From an uncultured Candidatus Melainabacteria bacterium (GTDB taxonomy: Bacteria; Cyanobacteriota; Vampirovibrionia; Gastranaerophilales; Gastranaerophilaceae): a DNA stretch of 5,663 nt. Below are positions 1 through 4,593 of the stretch, one piece after another (within the stretch, counting starts at the first letter, position 1; each line of letters begins with the position of its first letter). The stretch lies in contig CAKURN010000106.1 in assembly GCA_934675695.1 (NCBI GenBank), positions 1-5,663 of the forward strand, written 5' to 3'. Under the pieces are notes generated by a model, which was given only the letters and a program-made list of their open reading frames with translations, did no database searches and was not told the DNA's origin. The translations under genes and the position numbers were made by a program.

Positions 1-1
1 G

Positions 2-355
2 GTTAAAATCGCTCCGATTAAGGTTTCTTCCGGTCTTCTTTTAGGCTCTAAGGCAACAAAAATATTTGATGTTTCTAGTGCTGTTCCTGATGATGACTGT
101 CGTTACGATTTGATAATAAAAGTTGAACACCATAGTGCTGTTGGGGCTGTTGCTACAGTTTCATATTATAAAGATGATTCTACAATAATAGAAATGTTGT
201 CTACTAGAAGCCAAAACGCAAATGCTGTTTCAACGGCGACAGGTCGAGTGGTGGTTGATAAAAATAGAAAAATTGCAGCTAAAAGTGCGGAGGTTTCTGT
301 AGCGACGCTTGATTTATATATTCTTGGGTATAGAAGATTAGGAACGAATGAATAA
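2..355 (+). CDS. C-terminal part of a probable phage virion/tail-appendage protein (5' end outside the window)
   Basis: The frame is open from the first bases of the window to the TAA at 353-355, so this is the last 117 codons of a longer gene. A TTG at 110 could be read as a start, but the frame stays open upstream with sensible protein sequence and no Shine-Dalgarno precedes it. The visible part is rich in V, S, T and A with alternating hydrophobic residues (for example VGAVATVSYY and AEVSVATLDLYILGYRRL), as expected of a beta-rich structural domain. No enzyme motif is seen. It is called virion-related only from context: it precedes a small tail-type accessory gene and a lysis cassette on the same strand, the usual late order in tailed phages. 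I do not recognise the family. The next gene starts 12 bp after this stop, so the two are probably co-transcribed. Confidence 0.55.
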   Translation, partial: VKIAPIKVSSGLLLGSKATKIFDVSSAVPDDDCRYDLIIKVEHHSAVGAVATVSYYKDDSTIIEMLSTRSQNANAVSTATGRVVVDKNRKIAAKSAEVSVATLDLYILGYRRLGTNE

Positions 356-367
356 AAGGAGAAAAAT

Positions 368-811
368 ATGTATTACATTTTTGTTGAAAACAACAAAATA
401 ATAGGCAAAGGTAAATGTAAATGTCTAAATGATGAAACATTGAATTTTGAAGTGAGTGAGGAGATTTTTGACGATTTTGAAAAGTATATTTTTAAAGACG
501 GGCAAATTGTTTTAGATGATGATTTTGAAGAAAAGCAAAAACAAAAAGAAAAAGAACAAAAATCTATGATGACTCTAACTGGGGCTGATGTTGAGCGTGC
601 AATATATAAATCAAAAGGAATGGATTTTGAAGATTTGATTGAATTTGTTCAAAAAAACAACGCCAATGATATTGATATTAAAGCATTAAAAATTGAACTA
701 AAAGCAAACAATTTTTATCGTGGAAATCCATATATCAACCAAATAGGAACGCTACTTGGCTACAAGGCAGATGAAATTGATTATTTGTTTGAAAATAAAG
801 AATTGCCGTAA
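368..811 (+). CDS. Small phage tail-region accessory protein, uncharacterised
   Basis: A 147-aa ORF preceded by a clear Shine-Dalgarno (AGGAG at 357-361, 6 nt before the ATG). Two parts can be seen. Residues 1-55 form a compact acidic domain of the style 'IFVENNKIIGKG ... YIFKDGQIVLDDDFEEK', reminiscent of small proteins encoded next to tail fibres. Residues 55-66 are a run of K, E and Q that looks like a helical linker. Residues 70-147 form a helical domain beginning MTLTGADVERAIYKSKGMDFEDL and containing NNFYRGNPYINQIGTLLGY. Such short ORFs downstream of tail-fibre genes often encode tail assembly or baseplate accessory factors, but no assigned function is claimed. No signal peptide or membrane segment is present, so it should be cytoplasmic or in the virion. 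A candidate promoter for the next locus starts 11 bp after its stop. Confidence 0.6.
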   Translation: MYYIFVENNKIIGKGKCKCLNDETLNFEVSEEIFDDFEKYIFKDGQIVLDDDFEEKQKQKEKEQKSMMTLTGADVERAIYKSKGMDFEDLIEFVQKNNANDIDIKALKIELKANNFYRGNPYINQIGTLLGYKADEIDYLFENKELP

Positions 812-821
812 ATTTTGATAT

Positions 822-851
822 TTGGACAATACTGGGATTTTATCGTAAGAT
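822..851 (+). promoter_or_regulatory. Candidate sigma-70-type promoter of the small toxin-like gene
   Basis: TTGGAC (822-827) and TAAGAT (846-851) are separated by 18 nt, which would start transcription near 858 and give a leader of about 93 nt ahead of the GTG at 951. Both boxes deviate from consensus, and TTATAG at 858 is an alternative -10. Placement directly after the previous stop, and the need for a separate mRNA for the 951 ORF, are the main support. Confidence 0.35.
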
Positions 852-950
852 AATTCTTATAGGGTAAAAGACAACCTTTTTTCAAAAAAGAACTTGCCTA
901 CAAAACAAATTAAGACTTCGGGCTGGTTCTCGACTAGAAAGGGGGTCAAT

Positions 951-1031
951 GTGGATAAATTCAATTTAACACTATTTTTAGTTTATTTGATTTTAAACAT
1001 ATTAACAAACGGCTCTCATCATAAAAGATAA
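951..1031 (+). CDS. Candidate type I toxin: 26-aa single-helix hydrophobic peptide
   Basis: A GTG-start ORF of 26 codons ending in TAA at 1029-1031. It has a strong purine-rich Shine-Dalgarno (AAAGGGGG, 938-945) 5 nt before the GTG. The peptide starts MDKF, has a membrane-type stretch at residues 6-18 (LTLFLVYLILNIL) and ends in a polar basic tail (GSHHKR). This is the layout of small inner-membrane toxins of type I toxin-antitoxin loci and of peptides often labelled 'putative holin-like toxin'. The product would insert in the cytoplasmic membrane. Support beyond length comes from context: a near-consensus convergent promoter, an antisense RNA ending inside the ORF, and nested leader/3'-end pairing. 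An overlapping ATG at 949-951 in another frame (MWINSI then stop) could compete for ribosomes. A minor holin is the main alternative. I recognise the architecture, not the exact family. Confidence 0.6.
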   Translation: MDKFNLTLFLVYLILNILTNGSHHKR

Positions 1032-1087
1032 GAACCGTTAAGACTTCTAAAAGGTTGTCGGTAGTCTGGTAAACTACCACCCTTCAT
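1000..1087 (-). ncRNA. Predicted antisense RNA (type I antitoxin candidate), about 88 nt
   Basis: Start near 1087 is predicted from the promoter at 1094-1122 and the end from the hairpin terminator at 1008-1039. Read on the minus strand, the RNA begins with a stem-loop, GGTAGT / ACTACC (complement of 1060-1078), with loop TTACCAG. It then has a single-stranded GACAACCTTTT and GAAGTCTTAA, and closes with the terminator hairpin. It overlaps the 3' untranslated region and about the last 10 codons of the toxin-like ORF, giving roughly 88 nt of perfect complementarity. The matching loop in the toxin mRNA contains CUGG, which fits the YUNR U-turn consensus used in many sense-antisense kissing contacts. 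The overlap resembles the convergent txpA/RatA and bsrG/SR4 loci of Bacillus. Expression is not shown by sequence alone. Confidence 0.6.
1008..1039 (-). terminator. Intrinsic terminator of the antisense RNA, embedded in the toxin ORF 3' end
   Basis: Arms 1027-1039 and 1008-1020 with a 6-nt loop. In minus-strand RNA all 13 positions pair (11 Watson-Crick plus two G-U), followed by the U-rich UUUGUUAAUAUGUUU. On the + strand the same two positions are C-A mismatches, so the hairpin is selected for the minus-strand transcript. The arms also encode the toxin tail (GSHHKR) and stop codon. The U-tract is interrupted, so efficiency may be moderate. Confidence 0.65.
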
Positions 1088-1093
1088 ATATTA

Positions 1094-1122
1094 ATTATCT
1101 ACTATATTCCCTGTTTTGTCAA
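1094..1122 (-). promoter_or_regulatory. Strong antisense promoter (TTGACA - 17 nt - GATAAT)
   Basis: On the minus strand, a perfect -35 TTGACA (1122-1117), an ideal 17-nt spacer and a -10 GATAAT (1099-1094, 5 of 6 to consensus) predict a start at about 1087. No minus-strand protein gene follows, so its product is most simply a regulatory RNA. It is the best sigma-70-type promoter I see in the window. Confidence 0.7.
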
Positions 1123-1138
1123 CGGATAACTGTTTTTT
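1121..1138 (+). terminator. Weak candidate + strand terminator for the toxin mRNA
   Basis: AACGG (1121-1125) pairs with CTGTT (1130-1134) around the loop ATAA, with one G-U pair, followed by TTTT. The stem is short, but it lies where the toxin transcript should end and just before the next gene's Shine-Dalgarno. It overlaps the -35 box of the antisense promoter. Confidence 0.3.
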
Positions 1139-1150
1139 AAGGGAGGAAGT

Positions 1151-1357
1151 ATGATTTTGTTTCAAAATAAATTGCTAAAGTTGGTTAAATTAGCAATAAA
1201 ATTAACCAATAAATTGATTTTTGTAATTGGAAAAATAGAAAAAACCTACCAAGACGCCGAGGCAAAAGTTGAAAATTTGTCTATGAAAAAGCTTGATTTG
1301 TCAAATATTCTTGAATCTTTGAATAAAATTAGTCAAAAACTGGGGGACAAACAATGA
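1151..1357 (+). CDS. Small cationic hydrophobic protein of the lysis region, unknown function
   Basis: A 68-aa ORF with a strong Shine-Dalgarno (GGGAGG, 1141-1146) close to the ATG at 1151. Residues 6-28 (KLLKLVKLAIKLTNKLIFVIGKI) mix hydrophobic residues with regularly spaced lysines. That suggests an amphipathic, membrane-associating helix and not a clean transmembrane span. Residues 30-67 look helical and charged, with heptad-like leucines (LSMKKLDLSNILESLNKISQKL), possibly a coiled coil. Its stop overlaps the start of the DUF1353 gene (ATGA at 1354-1357), so it heads a translationally coupled four-gene cassette ending in the endolysin-like peptidase. A role as holin, antiholin or another lysis accessory is possible by position only. 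I do not recognise the family. Confidence 0.6.
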   Translation: MILFQNKLLKLVKLAIKLTNKLIFVIGKIEKTYQDAEAKVENLSMKKLDLSNILESLNKISQKLGDKQ

Positions 1358-1830
1358 AAGAATGGTGTTCAAATAACAAAGTTTCTATCTTTTTTGATTG
1401 TATTCCGGAAATAAAAATTAGAGAATTTCACTACAATAGTGAATTATCAAAAACAGAAAACGAAAAATTAAGAAAAAATATCGAAAAATATCCTTTTGAA
1501 TTGATGAATGAAATTCTTGTAACGATTGAAGATTTAAAAACATACAAAGAATACACATTTTCAATCCCCAAAAATTACTGCTATGATGGGGCTTCTATTC
1601 CAAAAATTTTTATTAGATTGATTGGAAGCAATACAGACAACAGATTTTTGATTGCTTCTTTAGTTCATGATGTTCTTTGCGAAAATCACTGTTATGTGGA
1701 TTTTGATAGAAAACTTTCGACAGAAGTATTTAATATTCTCCTTGAATCCAGCGGCGTTTGTGCTTTTAAAAGATGGTTGATGAAAAATTCTGTTGATATT
1801 TTTCAAAAAACTTGCAGGTGGAAAAAATGA
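1354..1830 (+). CDS. DUF1353 family phage protein
   Basis: A 158-aa protein matching the DUF1353 pattern as I know it: a beta-strand region ending in Y77-D-G-A-S-I-P83, then a helical part with LVHDVLCENH (His105-Asp106), D116 and the D118-R119 pair, then F-N-I-L-L-E-S-S-G-V and a C-terminal R/K/W-rich helix. The conserved Asp, His and Asp residues could be a metal site, but no biochemical activity is established to my knowledge. DUF1353 genes are common in tailed phages, often near lysis or tail genes. The start overlaps the upstream stop by 4 bp with a GGGGGA ribosome-binding sequence just before it. The stop overlaps the next gene by 4 bp. No signal peptide or membrane helix is seen, so it is probably cytoplasmic. 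Confidence 0.75.
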   Translation: MKEWCSNNKVSIFFDCIPEIKIREFHYNSELSKTENEKLRKNIEKYPFELMNEILVTIEDLKTYKEYTFSIPKNYCYDGASIPKIFIRLIGSNTDNRFLIASLVHDVLCENHCYVDFDRKLSTEVFNILLESSGVCAFKRWLMKNSVDIFQKTCRWKK

Positions 1831-2030
1831 ACATAGAACTAATCGCAATACTAATAACAGTGATTTTTCAGGCACTTTATGTCTGTTATAAATTAGGACA
1901 AATGCCCGAAAAACTCATTGATTTGGAAAAGAAACAAGATAAACATAACAGTTTGATTGAAAGAATGGTTGTTGTAGAGCAGTCTTTAAAATCAGCACAT
2001 CATAGAATAGATGAGGTTGAAAAATTATGA
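1827..2030 (+). CDS. Small phage membrane protein with coiled coil (holin/lysis accessory candidate)
   Basis: The ATG at 1827 is chosen over a TTG at 1812 because it overlaps the DUF1353 stop (ATGA) and has AGGTGG (1816-1821) 5 nt upstream. The 67-aa product has one clear N-terminal transmembrane helix (residues 3-21, IELIAILITVIFQALYVCY). A 46-residue soluble part follows whose second half is heptad-like (LIDLEKKQ...LIERMVVVEQSLKSAHHRIDEVEKL), predicting a coiled coil. Size, topology and position immediately before an endolysin-like gene fit a phage lysis accessory. XhlA-type proteins have the reverse order (coiled coil, then membrane helix), and Rz-type spanins have the same order but are longer. 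It might be a holin, but a single-helix holin cannot be proven from sequence. Its stop overlaps the peptidase start by 4 bp. Confidence 0.6.
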   Translation: MNIELIAILITVIFQALYVCYKLGQMPEKLIDLEKKQDKHNSLIERMVVVEQSLKSAHHRIDEVEKL

Positions 2031-2422
2031 ATTTGAATTTCAAAATTTCAGAATTAATATATTCAGATACTGCAATAAAAAACAACATCAACAATATGCC
2101 TGATATAAACAGTCTTGATAGTATGTTGGATTTAATTTTTTATTGTTTACAACCTATTAGAAATAAAATAAATAAACCTATTGTTATAACCTCGGGCTTT
2201 AGAAATAATGAAGTTAATCGTCTTGTAAAAGGGAAAAATAATTCGCAGCATTTGAAAGGTCAAGCGGTTGATTTTGTAATAAAAGGAATGAATATAGGTG
2301 ATATTATTGATTTTATTAAAAAATCAGATGTTGAATATGATCAATTGATAAATGAATACAATAAGTGGGTGCATATATCTTTTGTAAAAGGAAAAAATAG
2401 AAAACAAATATTAAAATATTAA
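2027..2422 (+). CDS. M15-family peptidoglycan peptidase (phage endolysin candidate)
   Basis: A 131-aa single-domain protein with the M15A (Peptidase_M15_3) signature: VITSGFR at 53-59, then S73-QHLKGQAVD82, then W114-V-H-I-S118. His75, Asp82 and His116 are the expected zinc ligands of D,D- or L,D-type peptidoglycan carboxypeptidases/endopeptidases, so it should cleave stem or cross-linking peptides of the cell wall. The length is typical of a bare catalytic domain, with no separate wall-binding domain and no signal peptide. Export would therefore depend on a holin, presumably one of the small membrane proteins just upstream. It is the last gene of the ATGA-linked cassette and is followed within 6 bp by a strong terminator. 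All catalytic residues are present, and I see no sign of decay. Confidence 0.85.
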   Translation: MNLNFKISELIYSDTAIKNNINNMPDINSLDSMLDLIFYCLQPIRNKINKPIVITSGFRNNEVNRLVKGKNNSQHLKGQAVDFVIKGMNIGDIIDFIKKSDVEYDQLINEYNKWVHISFVKGKNRKQILKY

Positions 2423-2427
2423 AAAAC

Positions 2428-2463
2428 AAATTCCAAAAGTATTTTTTGCTTTTGGAATTTTTT
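2428..2463 (+). terminator. Strong intrinsic terminator at the end of the prophage lysis cassette
   Basis: AAATTCCAAAAG (2428-2439) pairs perfectly with CTTTTGGAATTT (2449-2460) around a 9-nt loop. The T-run 2458-2463 follows. It lies 5 bp after the endolysin stop. Confidence 0.85.
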
Positions 2464-2470
2464 GTATAAT

Positions 2471-2499
2471 AAAAAACCTTACTCAAAAAGCAAGGTTTT
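2471..2499 (-). terminator. Intrinsic terminator for the HD-domain gene
   Basis: Read on the minus strand, AAAACCTT (2499-2492) pairs with AAGGTTTT (2480-2473) and runs into a T-tract (2476-2471). It is 45 bp beyond the stop of the minus-strand HD gene and back-to-back with the + strand terminator. Confidence 0.65.
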
Positions 2500-2523
2500 G
2501 TTAGTTAGTTTGGTTAGTTAGTT
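2500..2523. repeat. 11-bp tandem direct repeat GTTAGTTAGTT at the phage/chromosome junction
   Basis: GTTAGTTAGTT occurs at 2500-2510 and 2513-2523, and is itself made of TTAG units, followed by GTTGTTGTTG. It lies between the convergent terminators and the chromosomal HD gene. Candidate roles are an attachment-site flank, a protein-binding repeat or simple slippage sequence. The other prophage end is not in the window, so an att assignment cannot be made. Confidence 0.5.
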
Positions 2524-2543
2524 GTTGTTGTATAATTTCGATT

Positions 2544-3326
2544 TTAAAATTTCAAATAAGACATATATTTGATAATAAATTTTCCTTTTGCTGCCATATC
2601 ATACAAAATTGTTCTTGTTTGATAATCGCCGAGGGCTTTTTTGTAGGGTCTGACTTCTTTTAAAGCACTATATATATCTGCCATTGTCAGCACTTGATTT
2701 TCATCATTTGGTTTTATATCGTTGTTGTAATTATGATGTTCATAAGCCAACTGTGCTACTTTTGGATTTAGTTCCGTTGTTATCAGTATTTCGTAGCTCA
2801 GTCTGTTGTGGAGTTCTATGATTTGTCGCTCTTTTGGTGATAATTTTCCACGTTTGTTTAAAATATCAGGAGGAATGAAAACTTTTCCTATATCATGTAA
2901 CAAACAAGCTTCTACCAGATATAAGTAGTTTTTTTCATTCGTTCTATGACCCAAATTCAAATATGTTTCTTTTGCTTTTCTTGCAGTTGGGATTAAATGG
3001 GACATAATTATTGAATTTACGTTTTGTATATAAAAATCTTTCGTTAATCCATTTTCGTAGAGAATTTTTTCGATATTTGAATTGATTTTCATTGCATTTT
3101 GTATAGTCAAACGATTCAAATACTTGTAAATAAATTGCATTGGAAAATGAAAAGCAAGTTCTTCATCTGTTATATGAGGAAAAGCTATTCTTGTTAAAGT
3201 TCCTTGCTTTGTTATATTTTTCGCAAGGGCGTTTTTTTGAAATCCAAAACTACTATATTTTTCCTTTTTGTCAAGAGCATTCGATTGGCTATTAAAGCTC
3301 GCACTTATGCGGTCTAATAAACTCAT
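2544..3326 (-). CDS. HD-GYP-like domain protein lacking the GYP motif
   Basis: About 260 aa. Residue numbers count from a GTG at 3332 (MNMSLL); the ATG at 3326 (MSLL) is preferred, though neither start has a well-spaced Shine-Dalgarno. The N-terminal 40 residues are polar and probably disordered. Residues 105-245 hold an HD fold: L-L-H146-D147-I-G-K150, then ELH175-N-R-L-S-Y, YEH199-H200, and MAD219-I-Y-S-A-L-K-E-V-R-P-Y-K. These match the metal ligands and the C-terminal RPY(K/R) element of HD-GYP cyclic-di-GMP phosphodiesterases. The segment after EHH, however, reads NYNNDIKPN where DGxGYP is expected, and the usual HPxxG is HNRLS. It may still hydrolyse a nucleotide or phosphate ester, or be a regulatory relative. 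No membrane segment or receiver domain is present. It ends toward the prophage and is probably the first chromosomal gene. Confidence 0.7.
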   Translation of the reverse strand: MSLLDRISASFNSQSNALDKKEKYSSFGFQKNALAKNITKQGTLTRIAFPHITDEELAFHFPMQFIYKYLNRLTIQNAMKINSNIEKILYENGLTKDFYIQNVNSIIMSHLIPTARKAKETYLNLGHRTNEKNYLYLVEACLLHDIGKVFIPPDILNKRGKLSPKERQIIELHNRLSYEILITTELNPKVAQLAYEHHNYNNDIKPNDENQVLTMADIYSALKEVRPYKKALGDYQTRTILYDMAAKGKFIIKYMSYLKF

Positions 3327-3360
3327 ATTCACCCACTAAAGTCTAAAACACTACCTTTAC

Positions 3361-3385
3361 CTTTATGTATATATAAAGTTTTTTT
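3361..3385. promoter_or_regulatory. AT-only inverted repeat with T-run upstream of the HD gene (promoter or hairpin)
   Basis: CTTTAT (3361-3366) is complementary to ATAAAG (3373-3378) and followed by seven Ts on the + strand. On the minus strand the same bases read TTTATATATACATAAAG, which could supply a -10 box for the HD gene about 40 nt upstream of its start. I see no good -35. The promoter reading is favoured because no + strand gene ends here. Confidence 0.3.
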
Positions 3386-3423
3386 ATGGCAGAAAATTGA
3401 CTTTATGAAATATGTAGCTTAAC

Positions 3424-3442
3424 AAAACTTAATAAAGTTTTT
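3424..3442 (-). terminator. Candidate terminator after the ATP-grasp gene
   Basis: On the minus strand AAAACTT - TATT - AAGTTTT forms a 7-bp hairpin (3441-3424) beginning at the stop codon and continuing into TTTTGTTAAG. The stem is GC-poor, so it may only attenuate transcription toward the HD gene. Confidence 0.4.
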
Positions 3443-4583
3443 ATTCGATATACTCTTTCATATCCAATTTTAGAATGTTTTTTATTTCTTCAATATCAGA
3501 ACAAAAAGCAAAAACAATCGCAAAAACCGGATTGTTTTTGTAGTCTATTTTTCTAATATCTAGTGGGTTTTTGATGTTTTTTAGGTATTTTTCGTAGTTG
3601 ATATTTTTTATTTTCGTTTTATCTATGCTAGATGGAATATCGCCGATTGTAAAATAAAAATACCCATCTTTTGTGTTGTTTAGTATTTTTTGCCAATCAG
3701 GTTTTAATTTTTTGAAATATGCTTCATAAACATTAATACCCCAAGCAAAATATGCAATATCAGTTATGCACCAACCACAAAAACGCATAGGGTTTAATTC
3801 TATTGGAATGACTGTTTTGTCGTTTGCTCTTAATTCTAAATGAAATGGGAAGTTTCTGTATTTTCCGATTTTTCCTATTTTGTCTAACAAAATTTTAAAA
3901 GGCTCAAGATATTGTTGAAGAATTTGTTTAGAAGTATAGTAAACTCTATCAGATACGTCGTTTTCATCAAAAAACGGGTGCTCAAAGATGTTTAGTATTG
4001 TAGCGTTTCCGTTTTCATCAAAATAAGCATCTATTGCAAATTCTCTACCTTCTATCATTTCTTCAATTAAAAAATCATTCATATCAACAACACTGTCGGG
4101 AAAAATTCCTTTCAATTTTTCGATATCTGAGTTGAGTTTTTTTATTGTTTTTTCCCACTCGTCTGCGTTTTTGATTGGATAAACTCCAAAACTCAAAAAG
4201 CCGACAGATGGTTTTAGAATAACGGGAAATTTTATTTTTGAAGTATCAAAATCATTCAAATCTTCAAATTTTACTTTTTCAAAATAATAATCCGGATAAA
4301 TTTCTTTCAAAACTTCTCTAAATTGAATTTTGTTTTTGCTCAATTTAATCATAGCTGAAATCTCTGAATCAGAAAGATTTTGAGCAATCCAGTCTATTGA
4401 ATTTTCTGAATTTGAATAGAATAATTCTCCTTGATTGTATTTTTTTATTGCATCTTCAAAAGAAGTTAATTTGTCTTTTTCAAAATAATTTCTTGAAATT
4501 TCGTTATCCAAAACATCAAAATTGTTGTTTTGGATTGTTTTAATTAAAAAATCTGATACATAAGGTTTTTCTAATATAATCAT
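3441..4583 (-). CDS. ATP-grasp domain protein (ligase of unknown substrate)
   Basis: A 380-aa soluble protein with an ATP-grasp fold. The N-terminal region (1-115) is a variable preATP-grasp part. F119-PVILKPSVGFLSFGV has the ATP-binding Lys124 and a glycine-containing loop. DFLIEEMIEGREFAIDAYF (170-188) is the adenine-side strand with Glu174/175. FHLELR (247-252) and IPIELNPMR (259-267) supply Glu250, Glu262 and Asn264, the typical Mg-ATP ligands. ATP-grasp enzymes activate a carboxylate as an acyl phosphate and join it to an amine or thiol. The acceptor cannot be read from sequence. The C-terminal 90 residues are helical and unfamiliar. AAGGA sits 5 nt upstream of the ATG, and the start lies 10 bp after the mlaE stop, so the two genes are very likely co-transcribed. 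A link to envelope lipid or glycan modification is inferred only from that pairing. Confidence 0.75.
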   Translation of the reverse strand: MIILEKPYVSDFLIKTIQNNNFDVLDNEISRNYFEKDKLTSFEDAIKKYNQGELFYSNSENSIDWIAQNLSDSEISAMIKLSKNKIQFREVLKEIYPDYYFEKVKFEDLNDFDTSKIKFPVILKPSVGFLSFGVYPIKNADEWEKTIKKLNSDIEKLKGIFPDSVVDMNDFLIEEMIEGREFAIDAYFDENGNATILNIFEHPFFDENDVSDRVYYTSKQILQQYLEPFKILLDKIGKIGKYRNFPFHLELRANDKTVIPIELNPMRFCGWCITDIAYFAWGINVYEAYFKKLKPDWQKILNNTKDGYFYFTIGDIPSSIDKTKIKNINYEKYLKNIKNPLDIRKIDYKNNPVFAIVFAFCSDIEEIKNILKLDMKEYIE

Positions 4584-4593
4584 AATCTTCCTT

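Larger units (their letters stand above)
910..1047 (+). repeat. 10-bp direct repeat TTAAGACTTC flanking the small ORF
   Basis: TTAAGACTTC occurs at 910-919, upstream of the Shine-Dalgarno, and again at 1038-1047, just after the ORF stop. The second copy lies within the region covered by the predicted antisense RNA. That RNA therefore carries a sequence complementary to both the leader and the 3' side of the toxin mRNA. Confidence 0.55.
870..1059 (+). repeat. Perfect 11-bp long-range inverted repeat enclosing the toxin-like ORF
   Basis: GACAACCTTTT at 870-880 is the exact reverse complement of AAAAGGTTGTC at 1049-1059. A second, nested complementary pair is GGTTCT (925-930) with AGAACC (1031-1036). 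Both could form at once in one transcript, bringing the leader and the 3' end together around the ORF at 951-1031. The 5' arm also overlaps a small local hairpin (CTTTTTT 876-882 with AAAAAAG 884-890) that would compete. Long-distance 5'-3' pairing is a known feature of several type I toxin mRNAs, such as hok and aapA. Its use here is inferred. Confidence 0.6.

Noticed and set aside
110..355. Separate 81-aa gene starting at TTG 110
   Set aside because: The frame is open to the window edge with continuous plausible protein and there is no Shine-Dalgarno at 110, so it is treated as the end of a larger gene.
812..950. Riboswitch in the 812-950 leader
   Set aside because: The conserved-looking pairings are fully explained by the toxin/antisense layout, and no known riboswitch core is recognisable.
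1060..1078. GGTAGT/ACTACC hairpin as a + strand terminator for the toxin mRNA
   Set aside because: The stem is perfect but no T-run follows on the + strand. It is better explained as the sense/antisense recognition loop.
1019..1087. 22-codon ORF (MKGGSLPDYRQPF...) on the predicted antisense RNA, starting at its 5' end
   Set aside because: The ATG falls at the predicted transcription start with no ribosome-binding site, and the bases are explained by RNA structure. It would be worth revisiting only if the reading frame is conserved.
1660..1875. 71-codon open frame on the minus strand across the DUF1353 gene
   Set aside because: It lies antisense to a well-supported gene, has no ribosome-binding site and encodes a composition typical of reverse-frame reading.
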